Notes: generated by a model from the sequence alone, not told the origin. Positions 7,402 through 16,704 are shown, numbered from the stretch's first letter. The stretch: 64,000 bases of DNA from an uncultured Acetobacteraceae bacterium (GCA_943912335.1 CALTUD010000002.1:124001-188000); one strand, 5' to 3'. Numbers and translations are program-made.

Positions 7402-9281
7402 TGCTCGATATCCAGACCTACGACGCAAGGCAGGGCGGCAACGCTCTCTACAAGGCCCTGGCGCACCCGCTGGCGGCGGAAGCGATCGCGACTCTCGGCG
7501 GTCGTCTGCGGCAACAGGGTGCGCTCGCCGTGTTCGACCCGGACGGCGTCGCGGCGATGCTGTTCGCGCTCCATCCCGACCTGCCGCCGATCGCCGAGTT
7601 CTATGTCCAGGACGTCGCCCTGGTCGGCCGAGAGATCCTCGGCACGGTCGCCAGACCCATCACCGATCTCGGCCGGAGCACGGCCGCCACCCTGCTGGTC
7701 GCAACCTTCGACGCCGGACGCGTGCTGGCCCGCATCGCCCATCTGCTGCCGTCCGGCATGCAGGTGGCGAGCCTGGACGACGCACGCCTCCCCGCCGAGA
7801 TGCTCACCAGCAGCCGCGCCTATCTCGACCGGCTGAACTTCGCCACCAACTACGCTTTCTTCCGTGACGAGGACGGGTTCGGCACCCGTCTGGTCACCGC
7901 CAACTACTGGGCGTCCTACGGCGCCAAACAGGTGCGGCTCTGGCTGCGGCTGTTCGACGCCAAGGGTCACCCGCTCGCCACCTGGGAAGAAACCCTCCCC
8001 ACAGGTGCGGGCGGCGTTTCCATCGACAGCGGCCAGATCCGCAAGCGGTTCGAACTGCCCGCCTTCACCGGCCAGCTTTTCATCCACGCCATCGGCGTCG
8101 CCGGGCACGACGTGGTGAAATACGCGCTCGACACCTTCGAAAGCGACGCCGACAGCCTGTCCGTCACCCACGACGCCAATGCCTGGCCGTCCGACCGCTA
8201 TGCCAACCTGCCGGCCCCGCGCGAGGACGAACATGTGGTGCTCTGGGTGCAGAACAGCCACGCCACCGCGATTCCCCCCGGCGCCATCACCCTGGACCGC
8301 ATGGGCCGCGAACAACCGGTCGCGCTCGATGTCGCGGTTCCGCCCTATGCCACCCTGGCGCTGGACGTCGAAACCCTGCTGCCCGGCCTGCGCTGGCCGG
8401 CCCAGATCGAGCTGCGCGCAGGCCGCCACATGGTCCGCCCGCGCTACGAGATCACGCGCGGCGAGCGCCGGCGCATCGCCCACCTCAACGTCGAGCGCGC
8501 CGATCTCCGCCCCGATCCCGGCATCCCGGCTCTGCCGCCTTCGCTGGGGCGCGGCTATCTGCTGCCGTTCCCGGTGCTGGATCCGGAGCGCTTCCGCACC
8601 ATCGTCCAGCCGACCCCGATGGCCGAGCGCCAGGAGACCCTGCCGCTCCGCCTCGACCTGTTCGACGCCGCCGGCAACAAGGCAGGCGAACGCTTCCTCG
8701 GCTGCCTGCCGCGCGACCACGATCTGGCGCTCGACCTCGGCGAACTCGGCGCGCCGGAAGGCCATGCCGAGCTGGTCTACGATTTCCGTGACGGCGGTTC
8801 GGCCGATGGCTGGCTGCACGCTCTGGTGCGCTACGAGGACCGCGACAGCGGCCACGTCGCCGAAACCTCGTTCGGCGCGCATATCTTCAACACCGCCATG
8901 TGCTACCGCGACGAGCCGCAATCCTATGCCGGCCCGCCGCCCGGCCTGTCGACCCGCCTGTTCCTGCGCCTGGGCGACGAGCGTCGCCGCTCCTTCGCAG
9001 CCCTGATGTATCCCGCCTCCGCCCCCTGGCACGCGCAGTCCCAGACCATGCTGCTGCTGCATGACGGCCGCGGGGAGATCCTGGCCGAACGCCCGGTGAA
9101 GATCGCCTGCTGCGGCTCCAGGCTGGTCTGGCCGCACGAGATCTTCGGCGAGGCCCTGCTGCATCAGGCCGGCCCGCGCGGTTACGTGCTCATCCGCGAC
9201 GTCACCTGCCGCCTGTTCGGCTATCACGGCCTGATGGATGCCGAGGGCCACTTCTCCCTCGACCACATGTTCGGTTTCTGA
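7401..9281 (+). CDS. Large uncharacterised protein coupled to the ELM1-like gene
   Basis: 626 residues, soluble, no signal peptide. No family was recognised. The sequence has an N-terminal alpha/beta-looking part (to about residue 135), followed by beta-rich segments rich in Pro and paired aromatic residues. Examples are KQVRLWLRLFDAKGHPLATW and EDEHVVLWVQNSHATAIPPG, which could be immunoglobulin-like or jelly-roll repeats. ATG at 7401 overlaps the preceding stop; the upstream in-frame extension belongs to the ELM1 coding region. The coupling suggests a shared role at the envelope or in glycan handling, but this is inference only. Confidence 0.65.
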   Translation: MLDIQTYDARQGGNALYKALAHPLAAEAIATLGGRLRQQGALAVFDPDGVAAMLFALHPDLPPIAEFYVQDVALVGREILGTVARPITDLGRSTAATLLVATFDAGRVLARIAHLLPSGMQVASLDDARLPAEMLTSSRAYLDRLNFATNYAFFRDEDGFGTRLVTANYWASYGAKQVRLWLRLFDAKGHPLATWEETLPTGAGGVSIDSGQIRKRFELPAFTGQLFIHAIGVAGHDVVKYALDTFESDADSLSVTHDANAWPSDRYANLPAPREDEHVVLWVQNSHATAIPPGAITLDRMGREQPVALDVAVPPYATLALDVETLLPGLRWPAQIELRAGRHMVRPRYEITRGERRRIAHLNVERADLRPDPGIPALPPSLGRGYLLPFPVLDPERFRTIVQPTPMAERQETLPLRLDLFDAAGNKAGERFLGCLPRDHDLALDLGELGAPEGHAELVYDFRDGGSADGWLHALVRYEDRDSGHVAETSFGAHIFNTAMCYRDEPQSYAGPPPGLSTRLFLRLGDERRRSFAALMYPASAPWHAQSQTMLLLHDGRGEILAERPVKIACCGSRLVWPHEIFGEALLHQAGPRGYVLIRDVTCRLFGYHGLMDAEGHFSLDHMFGF

Positions 9282-9673
9282 CGCGGCGCCGGCTCCCGCC
9301 GGCCGCGCTCGCGTCGTCCAGCCATCACGGCGATCGAGCGGGTGGGTCGGTATCCGACCTGCCGGCGGGATTTCCGCGTCCCGTGATCCGCTGGCGCGAC
9401 CAGCGGCGGTTTCAGCCGCGGCAGACGGGCAAGGTCCCGACGATCGTTCATGCCCTTGCCCGCGAGGCGGGAGAAAATCCTGCCATTCGGCGAACGGGCG
9501 GGCATCTTAAATGACAGCGTGAAACTTAATCCGCAACGGCCGGCGGTCGCGCCTGCCCGATTAAATTGCATGGTGATATTTAATCGGCTCGAACCGCCGG
9601 ATCCGCGACGCGATCGAACATCGCACCTTGCGACCAGCCGACCCGATTTTCAGCTCTTGGGGGAAACCAGGGA
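9282..9673. other. Intergenic stretch, GC-rich hairpin after the upstream gene
   Basis: About 390 bases with no convincing gene. Just after the stop at 9281, GC-rich arms around GCCGGCTCCCGCCGGC (9284-9307) can form a strong stem without a T-tract, possibly a weak terminator. The remainder is lower in GC near 9540-9590 and may hold promoter elements for neighbouring RNA genes; none is clear enough to call. Confidence 0.4.
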
Positions 9674-9748
9674 TGGTGGGCGCGACAGGGATTGAACCTG
9701 TGACCCCCGCCGTGTGAAGGCGATGCTCTACCGCTGAGCTACGCGCCC
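9674..9748 (-). tRNA. tRNA-Val (CAC)
   Basis: Cloverleaf folds fully on the minus strand: acceptor GGGCGCG/CGCGCCC, D-stem GCTC/GAGC, anticodon stem TCGCC/GGCGG around loop TTCACAC (anticodon CAC, reading GTG), T-arm ACAGG-TTCAATC-CCTGT, and an encoded CCA end. Confidence 0.95.
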
Positions 9749-9819
9749 ATCCTCTGGTGTGGGGCGGGTTCTATGGGATTCGAGGGCGGGGGGCAAGCCC
9801 CCTCGTGGCGGTTCGGCGT

Positions 9820-11148
9820 TTATCCGTGCCCGCGGATCGCCTGGGCGAGTTCGGTGGCACGGTTGTCGGTCAGCGAGGACAGGAAGTCGTTGATCCGGCG
9901 GTAACTTTCCTCGAGACCGGTGCTCTGCGACGGCGCCAGCTCGCCCATCAGGCCGAGAACGCGCGAGGCGCGATAGGAGAGCGGATGCGCCGAATCGGCC
10001 GCCACCAGCTCCCGCGCGGCATTGGAGCAGGCATCCAGCAGCGTATCGACGGCGGCATAGGCGCCGATCTCGATCTCCATCTTGCGCGTGTGGGTGAAGA
10101 TGCGCTCCCGGGCCAGGTTCTTGGCGGCCTGGATGCCGGCCGCGACCGGCTTGCTGCCGCTCTCGACCAGGGTGGAGGTGAAGCGGCCTTCCAGGATCGC
10201 CTGTTCGTGGGCGAAGAAGGCGCGCGCGCAATCCTCGATCAGCACGTCCACCGCCTTGCCGCGCAGCCATCGGATACGCTGCCGGTCGGTCCGGCCGATC
10301 CGGTGCAGGTCGTACTGGGCGCGCGTGGCCGCGGGCATGACGGAAAGAAGCAACTGCTCGACCTCGGAAGGGACGAGCAGGTTCATCTCGATGCCGTCCT
10401 CGATGTCGATGATGGCGTAGCAGATGTCGTCCGCGGCCTCGACCAGATAGGCGAGCGGGTGTCGGCAGAACACGCCCGGCTCGATCTCGATCAGCCCCAT
10501 GGAGGTGGCGATGGTGCGGAACGGTGCGGCTTCGGAGGCGAAATAGCTGAATTTGCCCGGCTTGTAGCGGGGCGCGTGCAGGGCGGACCAGGGGTATTTG
10601 ATGAAGGAGCCGAGCGTCGCGTAGGTGAGACGCAGGCCGACGCTGTCGACGAGGCTGGTCAGCAGGCGGAAGCCTTGCGCGTTGCCCTCGAAGGTCAGGA
10701 GATCCTGCACGGCGGCCGGCTGCATGCCGTCGAAGACCCCGGGGTCGCGCTTGGCGTACCAGTCACGGATGGCGAACTCGCCGGCATGGCCGAACGGCGG
10801 GTTGCCGATATCGTGCGCGAGGCAGGCGGCCTGGACGATGGCGGCGACGTCGGCGGCGACCACGCCGTCGGGCAGCAGGCCGCGCTCGTGCAGATGCTTG
10901 CCGGTGAGTTCGCCGAGCGAGCGGCCGACGCAGGAGACTTCGAGGCTATGGGTGAGGCGGTTATGCACCCGGTCGTTCTGCGGCAGCGGATGGACCTGGG
11001 TCTTGCGGCCGAGCTTGCGGAACGGCTCGGAGAAGATCAGCCGGTCGTGGTCCTTCTGGAATTCGGAGCGGGCGGTCTCGGTGCGGCTCGTGGTCTTGCG
11101 ATCGTCGCCGAGTCGGGTGTCGTCGAGCAGCCTGGTCCAGCACATCAT
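9820..11148 (-). CDS. dgt: Deoxyguanosinetriphosphate triphosphohydrolase-like protein
   Basis: HD-domain dNTPase that hydrolyses dGTP (or several dNTPs) to deoxynucleoside and triphosphate, helping control dNTP pools. 442 residues. Dgt signature SEPFRKLGRKTQVHPL near residue 40, HD-domain His in RLTHSLEV near residue 65, then the HD pair in LAHDIGNPPFGHAGE near 110. An in-frame doublet ATG ATG marks the start. Located immediately upstream of pncA's 3' end on the same strand, so pncA and dgt could be co-transcribed in the order htpG-pncA-dgt. Confidence 0.92.
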   Translation of the reverse strand: MMCWTRLLDDTRLGDDRKTTSRTETARSEFQKDHDRLIFSEPFRKLGRKTQVHPLPQNDRVHNRLTHSLEVSCVGRSLGELTGKHLHERGLLPDGVVAADVAAIVQAACLAHDIGNPPFGHAGEFAIRDWYAKRDPGVFDGMQPAAVQDLLTFEGNAQGFRLLTSLVDSVGLRLTYATLGSFIKYPWSALHAPRYKPGKFSYFASEAAPFRTIATSMGLIEIEPGVFCRHPLAYLVEAADDICYAIIDIEDGIEMNLLVPSEVEQLLLSVMPAATRAQYDLHRIGRTDRQRIRWLRGKAVDVLIEDCARAFFAHEQAILEGRFTSTLVESGSKPVAAGIQAAKNLARERIFTHTRKMEIEIGAYAAVDTLLDACSNAARELVAADSAHPLSYRASRVLGLMGELAPSQSTGLEESYRRINDFLSSLTDNRATELAQAIRGHG

Positions 11149-11155
11149 GGCGGGG

Positions 11156-11803
11156 TCAGCTTTCGATGGTGGTCGTTTGAAGGAAGCGGACGCCGAGGGA
11201 TGCGAGTCGCGCCCGGGCGGCTTCGGCGGTGTCGCCGCCGCCGGGAAGCGGCAAGGCGATGGCGCGCGTGGCGTCCTCGATGACGATCGTCTCGAAACCG
11301 GCGGCGATCGCGTCCTCGGCCGACCATGCGACGCAGAAATCGGCGGCGAGGCCGCACAGGAACAGCCGTTCGACGCCGCGTGCGCGCAGCCACCCGGCGA
11401 GGCCGGTGGAGCAGCGATGGTCGTTCTCCCGGAAGGCGGAATAGCTGTCGATGCCGGGATGGAAGCCCTTGCGGATGATCAGCGAGATCCGGGCCTGATC
11501 GAGCGCCGGATGGAGGGCGGCGCCGGCGCTGTTCTGGATGGCGTGGTCCGGCCAGAGGATCTGCGGACCGTAGGGCAACTCGATCGTGTCGCCGGGGACG
11601 CGGCCCGGATGGGCGCTGGCGAACGAACCATGGCCCTCGGGGTGCCAATCCTGGGTGGCGAAGGCGGCGGGGAAGTGCGGCAGCAGCCGGTTGATCACCG
11701 GCACCACCGCATCGCCGTCCGGGACCGGGAGTTCGCCGCCCGGCATGAAGGTCGGCTGCACATCGACGACGCCAAGCATGTCGGTGGCAGGATCGATCCT
11801 CAT
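11156..11803 (-). CDS. pncA: Nicotinamidase/pyrazinamidase
   Basis: Isochorismatase-fold amidase that converts nicotinamide to nicotinate for NAD salvage. 215 residues, normal length. The catalytic triad can be placed: Asp in GVVDVQPTF (residue ~14), Lys in IIRKGFH (~110), Cys in LCGLAADFCV (~152). Metal-binding region DWHPEGHGSFA is present. It lies 7 bases upstream of dgt and 16 bases downstream of htpG on the same strand, so a shared transcript is likely. Confidence 0.92.
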   Translation of the reverse strand: MRIDPATDMLGVVDVQPTFMPGGELPVPDGDAVVPVINRLLPHFPAAFATQDWHPEGHGSFASAHPGRVPGDTIELPYGPQILWPDHAIQNSAGAALHPALDQARISLIIRKGFHPGIDSYSAFRENDHRCSTGLAGWLRARGVERLFLCGLAADFCVAWSAEDAIAAGFETIVIEDATRAIALPLPGGGDTAEAARARLASLGVRFLQTTTIES

Positions 11804-11819
11804 GCGGGCGGCGATTCGC

Positions 11820-13712
11820 TCAGGCGGCCGGCGTGGCCGAAAGGGCGCCGGCCAGCGCGTCGGCGACGCGACGGGCGAAGGCGGCCGGATCGGCCGGGGC
11901 CTCGCCGTCCTGCACCCGGGCGAGGTCGAGCAGGGTGAGTGCCGCGTCCTTGATCGGCTGGCCGGATGCGAGCTGCGCCGACAGGGCGCGGATCAGCGGG
12001 TGGCGCGGGTTGATCTCCAGGAACGGCGCGCCGCCCGGCATGCGCTGGCCCGTGCGGCGCATCAGACGCTGCATCTGCAGATCCGGGCCGGACTGCGATG
12101 CGGCCAGGACTACGGCGCTGCCGACCAGGCGGTCGGTGATGCGGGCCTCGGCGATGGCGTCGCCGAGGGCTTCCTTGATCGCCGGCAGCAGGGCTTCGAC
12201 GTCGGCGGCTTCGCCCGTCGGTTCGTCGGTGAGCGGGATCGCGGACAGGTCGGCGAGGCCCTGGGTGACGCTGCGGATCGGCTTGTCGTCGAAGCGGTCC
12301 AGACGTTCCGGCCAGAACGCATCGACTTGATCGGACAGCAGCAGCACCTCGATGCCGCGCGCTTGGAAGCCTTCGAGCTGCGGGCTGCCGGCGAGGGCGT
12401 CGTGATTGTCGCCGACCAGATAATAGATCGCTTCCTGCGCGGGCTTCATGCGGCCGACATAATCGGCGAGCGAAACCAGGCCCTCCTCGGTGGAGGAGCG
12501 GAAACGGGACAGGGCGGCGACCTCGTTGCGGTGGTCGTGGTCTTCCCAGATGCCTTCCTTCAGCACCGCACCGAAATTCTCCCAGAACGGGGCGTAGGTC
12601 TCGGCGTCCTTGCTCTTGGCGCGCAGTTCGCTGATGACGCGGTTGGTGACGGCCTTGCGGATGCGGGCCAGCACCGGCGTCGCCTGGAGCATCTCGCGCG
12701 ACACGTTGAGCGGCAGATCCTCGGTGTCGACCACGCCCTGCACGAAGCGGAGCCAGGGCGGCAGCAGGGCGGCTTCGTCGGTGATGAACATGCGGCGGAC
12801 ATGCAGGCGCACGCGGCTTTCGCGAGTGGATTCCACCGGCTCGAACGGGCGCATGCCGGGCACGAACAGCAGGGCGGTGAATTCGATCGTGCCTTCGGCG
12901 TGCCAGTGCAGCGTCGCCCAGGGCTTGTCGAACATGTGGCCGAGATGCTGGTAGAACTCGGCGTATTGTTCTTCGGTGATCTCGCTCTTGGGCTTCCGCC
13001 AGAGCGCCGTGCCCTCGTTGGCGGCGACGTCGCTGCCGTCACGGACGATGGTGATCGGCCATGTGATGTGGTCGGCCCATTTGCGGACGATGGTTTCCAG
13101 ACGATAGGGCTCGAGGAACTCGTCCGCGTCCGTCTTCACGTGCAGTACGATGTCGGTGCCGGGCAGGTCGCGCTCGGCCGGGGCGAGCGTGTAGGAGCCC
13201 TGTCCCTCGGACGACCAGCGCCAGGCCTGCTCTTCGCCGACGCGACGGGAGGTGACCTCGACGCGGTCGGCGATCATGAAGGCGGCATAGAAGCCGACGC
13301 CGAACTGGCCGATCAGGCTCGGACGGTCTTCCGGCTTGGCGTTCTCGAGCTTCGCCATGTCCTGACCGAAGGCGCGGGTGCCGGAGCGGGCGATGGTGCC
13401 GAGATTGCGGGCCAGCTCCTCGCGGCTCATGCCGATGCCGTCGTCGGAGATGGTGAGCAGGCGCGCATCCTTGTCGGGATGGATGCGGATCTTGGCACCG
13501 TCCGGCAGCGCCTTGGCGGAATCGGTCAGGGCCTCGAAACGTCGGCGATCGGACGCGTCGGCGGCGTTGGCGACCAGCTCGCGCAGGAAGATTTCGCGTT
13601 CGGAGTAAAGGGCGTGGACCACCAGATCGAGCAGCCGGCCGACTTCGGCGCCGAACTCGTGGCGCTCCTCTCCGGGCCGGACCTGATCCTGGGTGGGGGC
13701 GTGATCGCTCAT
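11820..13712 (-). CDS. htpG: Chaperone protein HtpG (Hsp90)
   Basis: Cytosolic Hsp90 chaperone, 630 residues. GHKL ATPase motifs are visible: EIFLRELVANAADA (Asn/Asp of motif I), SDDGIGMSREEL (motif II) and GQFGVGFYAAFMI (lid/motif III). Middle and C-terminal dimerisation domains follow, for example PFEPVESTRESRVRLHV and LNVSREMLQ. ATG at 13712 begins MSDHAPT; in-frame codons up to 18 residues upstream lack family support. Likely first gene of an htpG-pncA-dgt unit. Confidence 0.95.
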   Translation of the reverse strand: MSDHAPTQDQVRPGEERHEFGAEVGRLLDLVVHALYSEREIFLRELVANAADASDRRRFEALTDSAKALPDGAKIRIHPDKDARLLTISDDGIGMSREELARNLGTIARSGTRAFGQDMAKLENAKPEDRPSLIGQFGVGFYAAFMIADRVEVTSRRVGEEQAWRWSSEGQGSYTLAPAERDLPGTDIVLHVKTDADEFLEPYRLETIVRKWADHITWPITIVRDGSDVAANEGTALWRKPKSEITEEQYAEFYQHLGHMFDKPWATLHWHAEGTIEFTALLFVPGMRPFEPVESTRESRVRLHVRRMFITDEAALLPPWLRFVQGVVDTEDLPLNVSREMLQATPVLARIRKAVTNRVISELRAKSKDAETYAPFWENFGAVLKEGIWEDHDHRNEVAALSRFRSSTEEGLVSLADYVGRMKPAQEAIYYLVGDNHDALAGSPQLEGFQARGIEVLLLSDQVDAFWPERLDRFDDKPIRSVTQGLADLSAIPLTDEPTGEAADVEALLPAIKEALGDAIAEARITDRLVGSAVVLAASQSGPDLQMQRLMRRTGQRMPGGAPFLEINPRHPLIRALSAQLASGQPIKDAALTLLDLARVQDGEAPADPAAFARRVADALAGALSATPAA

Positions 13713-13788
13713 GGTCGCAACATCTCCTGATGGCGTCGCCGGCATCGCGGCGTGGTTGCCTGTCACAAAGGCGAACCGACCCCAACCG

Positions 13789-14613
13789 TCAAGATGGGGG
13801 CATGCGCATGGAGGCGAGAGCGACCGGTCTGGCGCGATAGGCGGCGAGGCTGCCGGGAACGATGCCCATTCCGCCGGCGCCCGGCACGGTGATGGGACCG
13901 TTGCGGATGACGCGCCCGTAGCCGCCGAGCGGACGTCCGCCGAACGGCATGCTCGCCGCGGCCGATTGAGAGGAGGGCGCGGCTGCGGCGAAGGCCATGC
14001 CCGCTTGTGCGGCCGGATGGGGGCGTGGCGATTTCTGCGCTCTGGGTTCGCCTGCCGAATCTTCGGGTTCGGCCCAGACTTCGAGCACCTTGCGCTGGTA
14101 GTCGCTGCCGAGATTGGGGGTCTGCGAATGGTAGGCCGCCGCCGCGTGCGGCCAGCTTCCGGTCTGATGGAACAGATCGGTGAGGAAGGAAGCGGCGAAC
14201 AGGGCGTTGGTGCCGGGGTCGAAGGCGAGTTCGAGCGTGGCGAAGGCGTCCGGGTGGAACATCAGGTTGATCTGGGTGCAGCCGACGTCGATCGAGCGGA
14301 TGCCCGCGGCCTGGAAGGCGCGGGCCGCGGCGACTGCCTCCTGCTTGGTGTCGTAGTAATGGCCGACGCCTTCGGCGTTGATGGTCCAGGGCCAGGCGTG
14401 AACGACACCGTCGCTGGGATCGGCACGGCCGCTTTCCACCTTGGCGATGGCGCCGAGAAGCTGGTCCGGCACGAAGGTGGTACGCTCGGCGCGGCTGGTC
14501 GCAGCCTGACAGAGGGCGAAATCGCCGGGATTCGGCGTGGCCGCGGCCCGGTTCGGCCCGGCGAGCACGATGCAAAGGAGGATGGCCGACAGGGCCGACA
14601 CGAGCCGGGACAT
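13789..14613 (-). CDS. Secreted lytic transglycosylase (SLT domain)
   Basis: 274-residue exported protein. Signal peptide: MSRLVSALSAILLCIVLAG ending near AAA. The SLT-type core includes LLGAIAKVESGRADPSDGV with the catalytic Glu in VESGR, and IDVGCTQINLMFH, the usual 'GxxQIN' region. The C-terminal ~100 residues are Ala/Pro/Gly-rich and probably disordered. It likely cleaves peptidoglycan glycan strands. ATG at 14613 is chosen because it begins a proper signal peptide; the longer frame reaches into the sRNA promoter region. A host gene far from the phage cluster, so not counted as phage lysis. Confidence 0.8.
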   Translation of the reverse strand: MSRLVSALSAILLCIVLAGPNRAAATPNPGDFALCQAATSRAERTTFVPDQLLGAIAKVESGRADPSDGVVHAWPWTINAEGVGHYYDTKQEAVAAARAFQAAGIRSIDVGCTQINLMFHPDAFATLELAFDPGTNALFAASFLTDLFHQTGSWPHAAAAYHSQTPNLGSDYQRKVLEVWAEPEDSAGEPRAQKSPRPHPAAQAGMAFAAAAPSSQSAAASMPFGGRPLGGYGRVIRNGPITVPGAGGMGIVPGSLAAYRARPVALASMRMPPS

Positions 14614-14717
14614 GGAGAAGGAGCATAGCGGGCGATGGTTAACGAACCGCGAACGTGCGTGCGCGGGCCGAAGGAGTCGTTCCGGCATGGAATGTTTTGT
14701 GCGGCGCAAAAAACGTG

Positions 14718-14746
14718 TTGACCGGAACGCGCCGTCGCCCTATATG
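14718..14746 (+). promoter_or_regulatory. Sigma70-type promoter of the sRNA
   Basis: TTGACC (14718-14723), a 17-base spacer and TATATG (14741-14746): close to consensus with ideal spacing. Start of transcription is expected near 14753, giving a ~79-nucleotide RNA that ends in the terminator at 14804-14831. Confidence 0.7.
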
Positions 14747-14752
14747 TGTCTT

Positions 14753-14831
14753 CAGCGGCGCTGCTTTGGCGCGCTGCTTCTTGGACGTTTCCTCCCTAAA
14801 CTTGGCGGTGCTTCTGCACCGCCTTTTTTTT
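14753..14831 (+). ncRNA. mmgR: Probable MmgR/alpha-r8 (suhB-type) small RNA
   Basis: Own promoter, about 79 nucleotides, and a perfect terminator hairpin. It carries the motif TTTCCTCCCT (14789-14798) in an unpaired region before the terminator; this motif, a potential anti-Shine-Dalgarno element, is the hallmark of the alphaproteobacterial alpha-r8 family. The Sinorhizobium member MmgR is about 77 nucleotides and limits polyhydroxybutyrate accumulation. The regulatory target here is unknown. Identification rests on motif, size and architecture recalled from the family, not on a covariance search. Confidence 0.7.
14804..14831 (+). terminator. Intrinsic terminator of the sRNA
   Basis: Perfect 8-base-pair stem GGCGGTGC / GCACCGCC with loop TTCT, followed by eight T residues. 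Confidence 0.92.
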
Positions 14832-14846
14832 GCCCGAATGCCTGGA

Positions 14847-15725
14847 TCAGGCGGTCGGGAGGGATCGGGCGGTATCGCCCAGGGTCCGCAGCAGCCCGTC
14901 CAGGGTATGCCGCACCGCGTCGAAGCCATGGCGTTTCCTGTAGGTCTGCTGATCCAGATAGAGCCGGCGGGAAATCTCGATCTGAAGTGCATGACGGTTG
15001 CGGCGCGGACGCCCGTAGAAGCGGGTGACGTAGCCGCCGGCATAGGGATCGTTGCGCCGGACGCTGTAGCCGTTCCGTTCCAGGAACTGATGCGCGGCAC
15101 GGGTGAGGAACGGGTGGCAGGCGCTGCCGTGCGCGTCGCCCAGCACGAAATCGGGTTCGTGCCGATTGAGCGAGTCCTCGGCCGGCATGGAATGGCAATC
15201 GATCAGCACCGCGCGGCCGAAACGATCCTTCGTTCGCCGGATCAGCGCGGCCAGCTCGGCGTGATAGGGCTCCCAGCAGGTGCGGATGCGGTGTTCGGCG
15301 TCGGCGAACCGGAGCTTGTCGTTGTAGATCGGCTGACCGGAGGCGACCTGCCGCGCGATGGTGCCGAAGCCGGCTCCGACGCGGGCGGTGCGCGTGTTGC
15401 ACCAATCCGGCAGCGTATCGGCGAACATGGCGGGGTCGAGTTCCCATTGTTCGCGGTTCACGTCGCAGAAGGCGCGTGGGAAATCGGCCAGCAGGAGGGG
15501 AAAGCCGTTGGCCGTGGTGCCTGCGAGCAGTTCGTCGACGAGACAATCCTCGCTGCGCCGGAGCGTATGGGCGTCGAGGCGGGAGGCGGCCAGGAAGTCG
15601 CTGGAATAGAGCCGCCCGGAATGCGGCGAGGCGACGACCAGCGGGACGGTCTGGGTCTCGGGCTGGACGACGCGGAATTGCAGTTCCGACAGGGCGGGTT
15701 CGGAAGGCTGCAGAAGGGCGGTCAT
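14847..15725 (-). CDS. N-formylglutamate amidohydrolase
   Basis: Zinc hydrolase that releases glutamate from N-formylglutamate (last step of one histidine-degradation route), or a related formyl amidase. 292 residues. Family motifs: LVVASPHSGRLYSSDFL near residue 30, DFPRAFCDVNREQWELDP, and VLIDCHSMPAE near 170. ATG at 15725 is preferred to a start 8 residues upstream. No other hut genes are next to it, so it may serve a more general deformylation role. Confidence 0.88.
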   Translation of the reverse strand: MTALLQPSEPALSELQFRVVQPETQTVPLVVASPHSGRLYSSDFLAASRLDAHTLRRSEDCLVDELLAGTTANGFPLLLADFPRAFCDVNREQWELDPAMFADTLPDWCNTRTARVGAGFGTIARQVASGQPIYNDKLRFADAEHRIRTCWEPYHAELAALIRRTKDRFGRAVLIDCHSMPAEDSLNRHEPDFVLGDAHGSACHPFLTRAAHQFLERNGYSVRRNDPYAGGYVTRFYGRPRRNRHALQIEISRRLYLDQQTYRKRHGFDAVRHTLDGLLRTLGDTARSLPTA

Positions 15726-15843
15726 GCCGCCATTCTCGTTCCGGCGCACGATCCTGTCACGTCATTCGTCCGTCATGAGAAAGAAACGGGACGGGCGGGC
15801 TTGCGTGGGGGCGGAGAGGGGGCTAAGAAGCGCGCCGACGGAT

Positions 15844-15919
15844 GGGCGCGTAGCTCAGCGGTAGTAGCACTACCTTGACATGGTAGGGGTCACAGGTTCA
15901 ATCCCTGTCGCGCCCACCA
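15844..15919 (+). tRNA. tRNA-Val (GAC)
   Basis: Acceptor GGGCGCG/CGCGCCC, anticodon stem CTACC/GGTAG around loop TTGACAT (anticodon GAC, reading GTC/GTT), T-arm ACAGG-TTCAATC-CCTGT, encoded CCA. The D-stem has one mismatch. Acceptor and T-arm are identical to those of the tRNA-Val(CAC) 6 kb away, consistent with ancient duplication. Confidence 0.95.
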
Positions 15920-16075
15920 TCCGTTTCCAACAACCACAGTGTCTTGCCATCTTCATGCCATCCGCTGGTGCGGACGCCAGATGGCGGAATGGGTTGTGAA
16001 TCCCACTACAGATTTGGGCACCACCCGGGCAGCTGTTCCGAGCGGTGAACCGCGTCGGCCACGACGTTTAACCGG

Positions 16076-16579
16076 TCAGGTTTCGTCCGCGGCCATTTCG
16101 CCGGACGGAAGCGGACGGCTGGCATCCAGTGCGGCTTGCAGGATGTAGGCGGCGGCGAGTTTGTCGACCACCTCGCTGCGGCGTTTGCGCGTCATGTCCA
16201 GGTCGCTGATGAGCATGCGGTTCACCGCGCTCGACGAAAGGCGTTCGTCCCAAAGGGCGGCGGGCAGGCCGGTGTGGTCGGACAGATTGCGGAGCCAGTC
16301 CTTGGCCGCCTGTGCGGCCGGGCCGAGCGAACCGTCCAGTGAGAGGGGGAGGCCGGCGACGAGGCCGCCGGCATTCTCCTTGCGCGCGATGGCGGCGATC
16401 TCCTTCGCATTGGCGGCGAACTTGCCGCGTGGCAGGGCGGCATAGGAGGAGGCCAGCAGCAGCGACACGTCGGACAAAGCAAGGCCGATGGTGCGTGTGC
16501 CGAGATCGATGCCGAGCAGCCGCGAGTCTCGGGGCAGGGCGGCGCGCAGTTGCTGCATGTTGAACAGGGGCATGGGCAA
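16076..16579 (-). CDS. ruvX: Putative pre-16S rRNA nuclease / Holliday junction resolvase-like YqgF
   Basis: RuvX/YqgF family, RNase H fold, needed for 16S rRNA 5'-end maturation. 167 residues. First acidic motif LLGIDLGTRTIGLALSD near residue 22, then VAGLPLSLDGS, and WDERLSSSAVNRML carrying the Glu. Final acidic residue in VVDKLAAAYIL. In-frame ATGs occur at 16579 and a few codons later; the exact start is uncertain. Divergent from gatC. Confidence 0.9.
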   Translation of the reverse strand: MPMPLFNMQQLRAALPRDSRLLGIDLGTRTIGLALSDVSLLLASSYAALPRGKFAANAKEIAAIARKENAGGLVAGLPLSLDGSLGPAAQAAKDWLRNLSDHTGLPAALWDERLSSSAVNRMLISDLDMTRKRRSEVVDKLAAAYILQAALDASRPLPSGEMAADET

Positions 16580-16704
16580 GGTTTATGGTCCGCCTGCATT
16601 CGGGCGACCAGGGGGCGACCGGTTCGGAGCCGCGCGATCGCGCCGTGTTTCCGCCGCCACCCGCGCACCGCGTGCACCCAGCAACAAAACGGGGACTCCG
16701 ATTG

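Noticed and set aside
7089..9266. 725-codon minus-strand frame opposite the unknown 626-residue protein
   Set aside because: Antisense shadow: biased composition without motifs, while the plus-strand frame has coupled start and protein-like patterns.
13789..14613. Lytic transglycosylase as the missing phage lysin
   Set aside because: It has a signal peptide, lies more than 6 kb outside the cluster among housekeeping genes, and has host-like composition.
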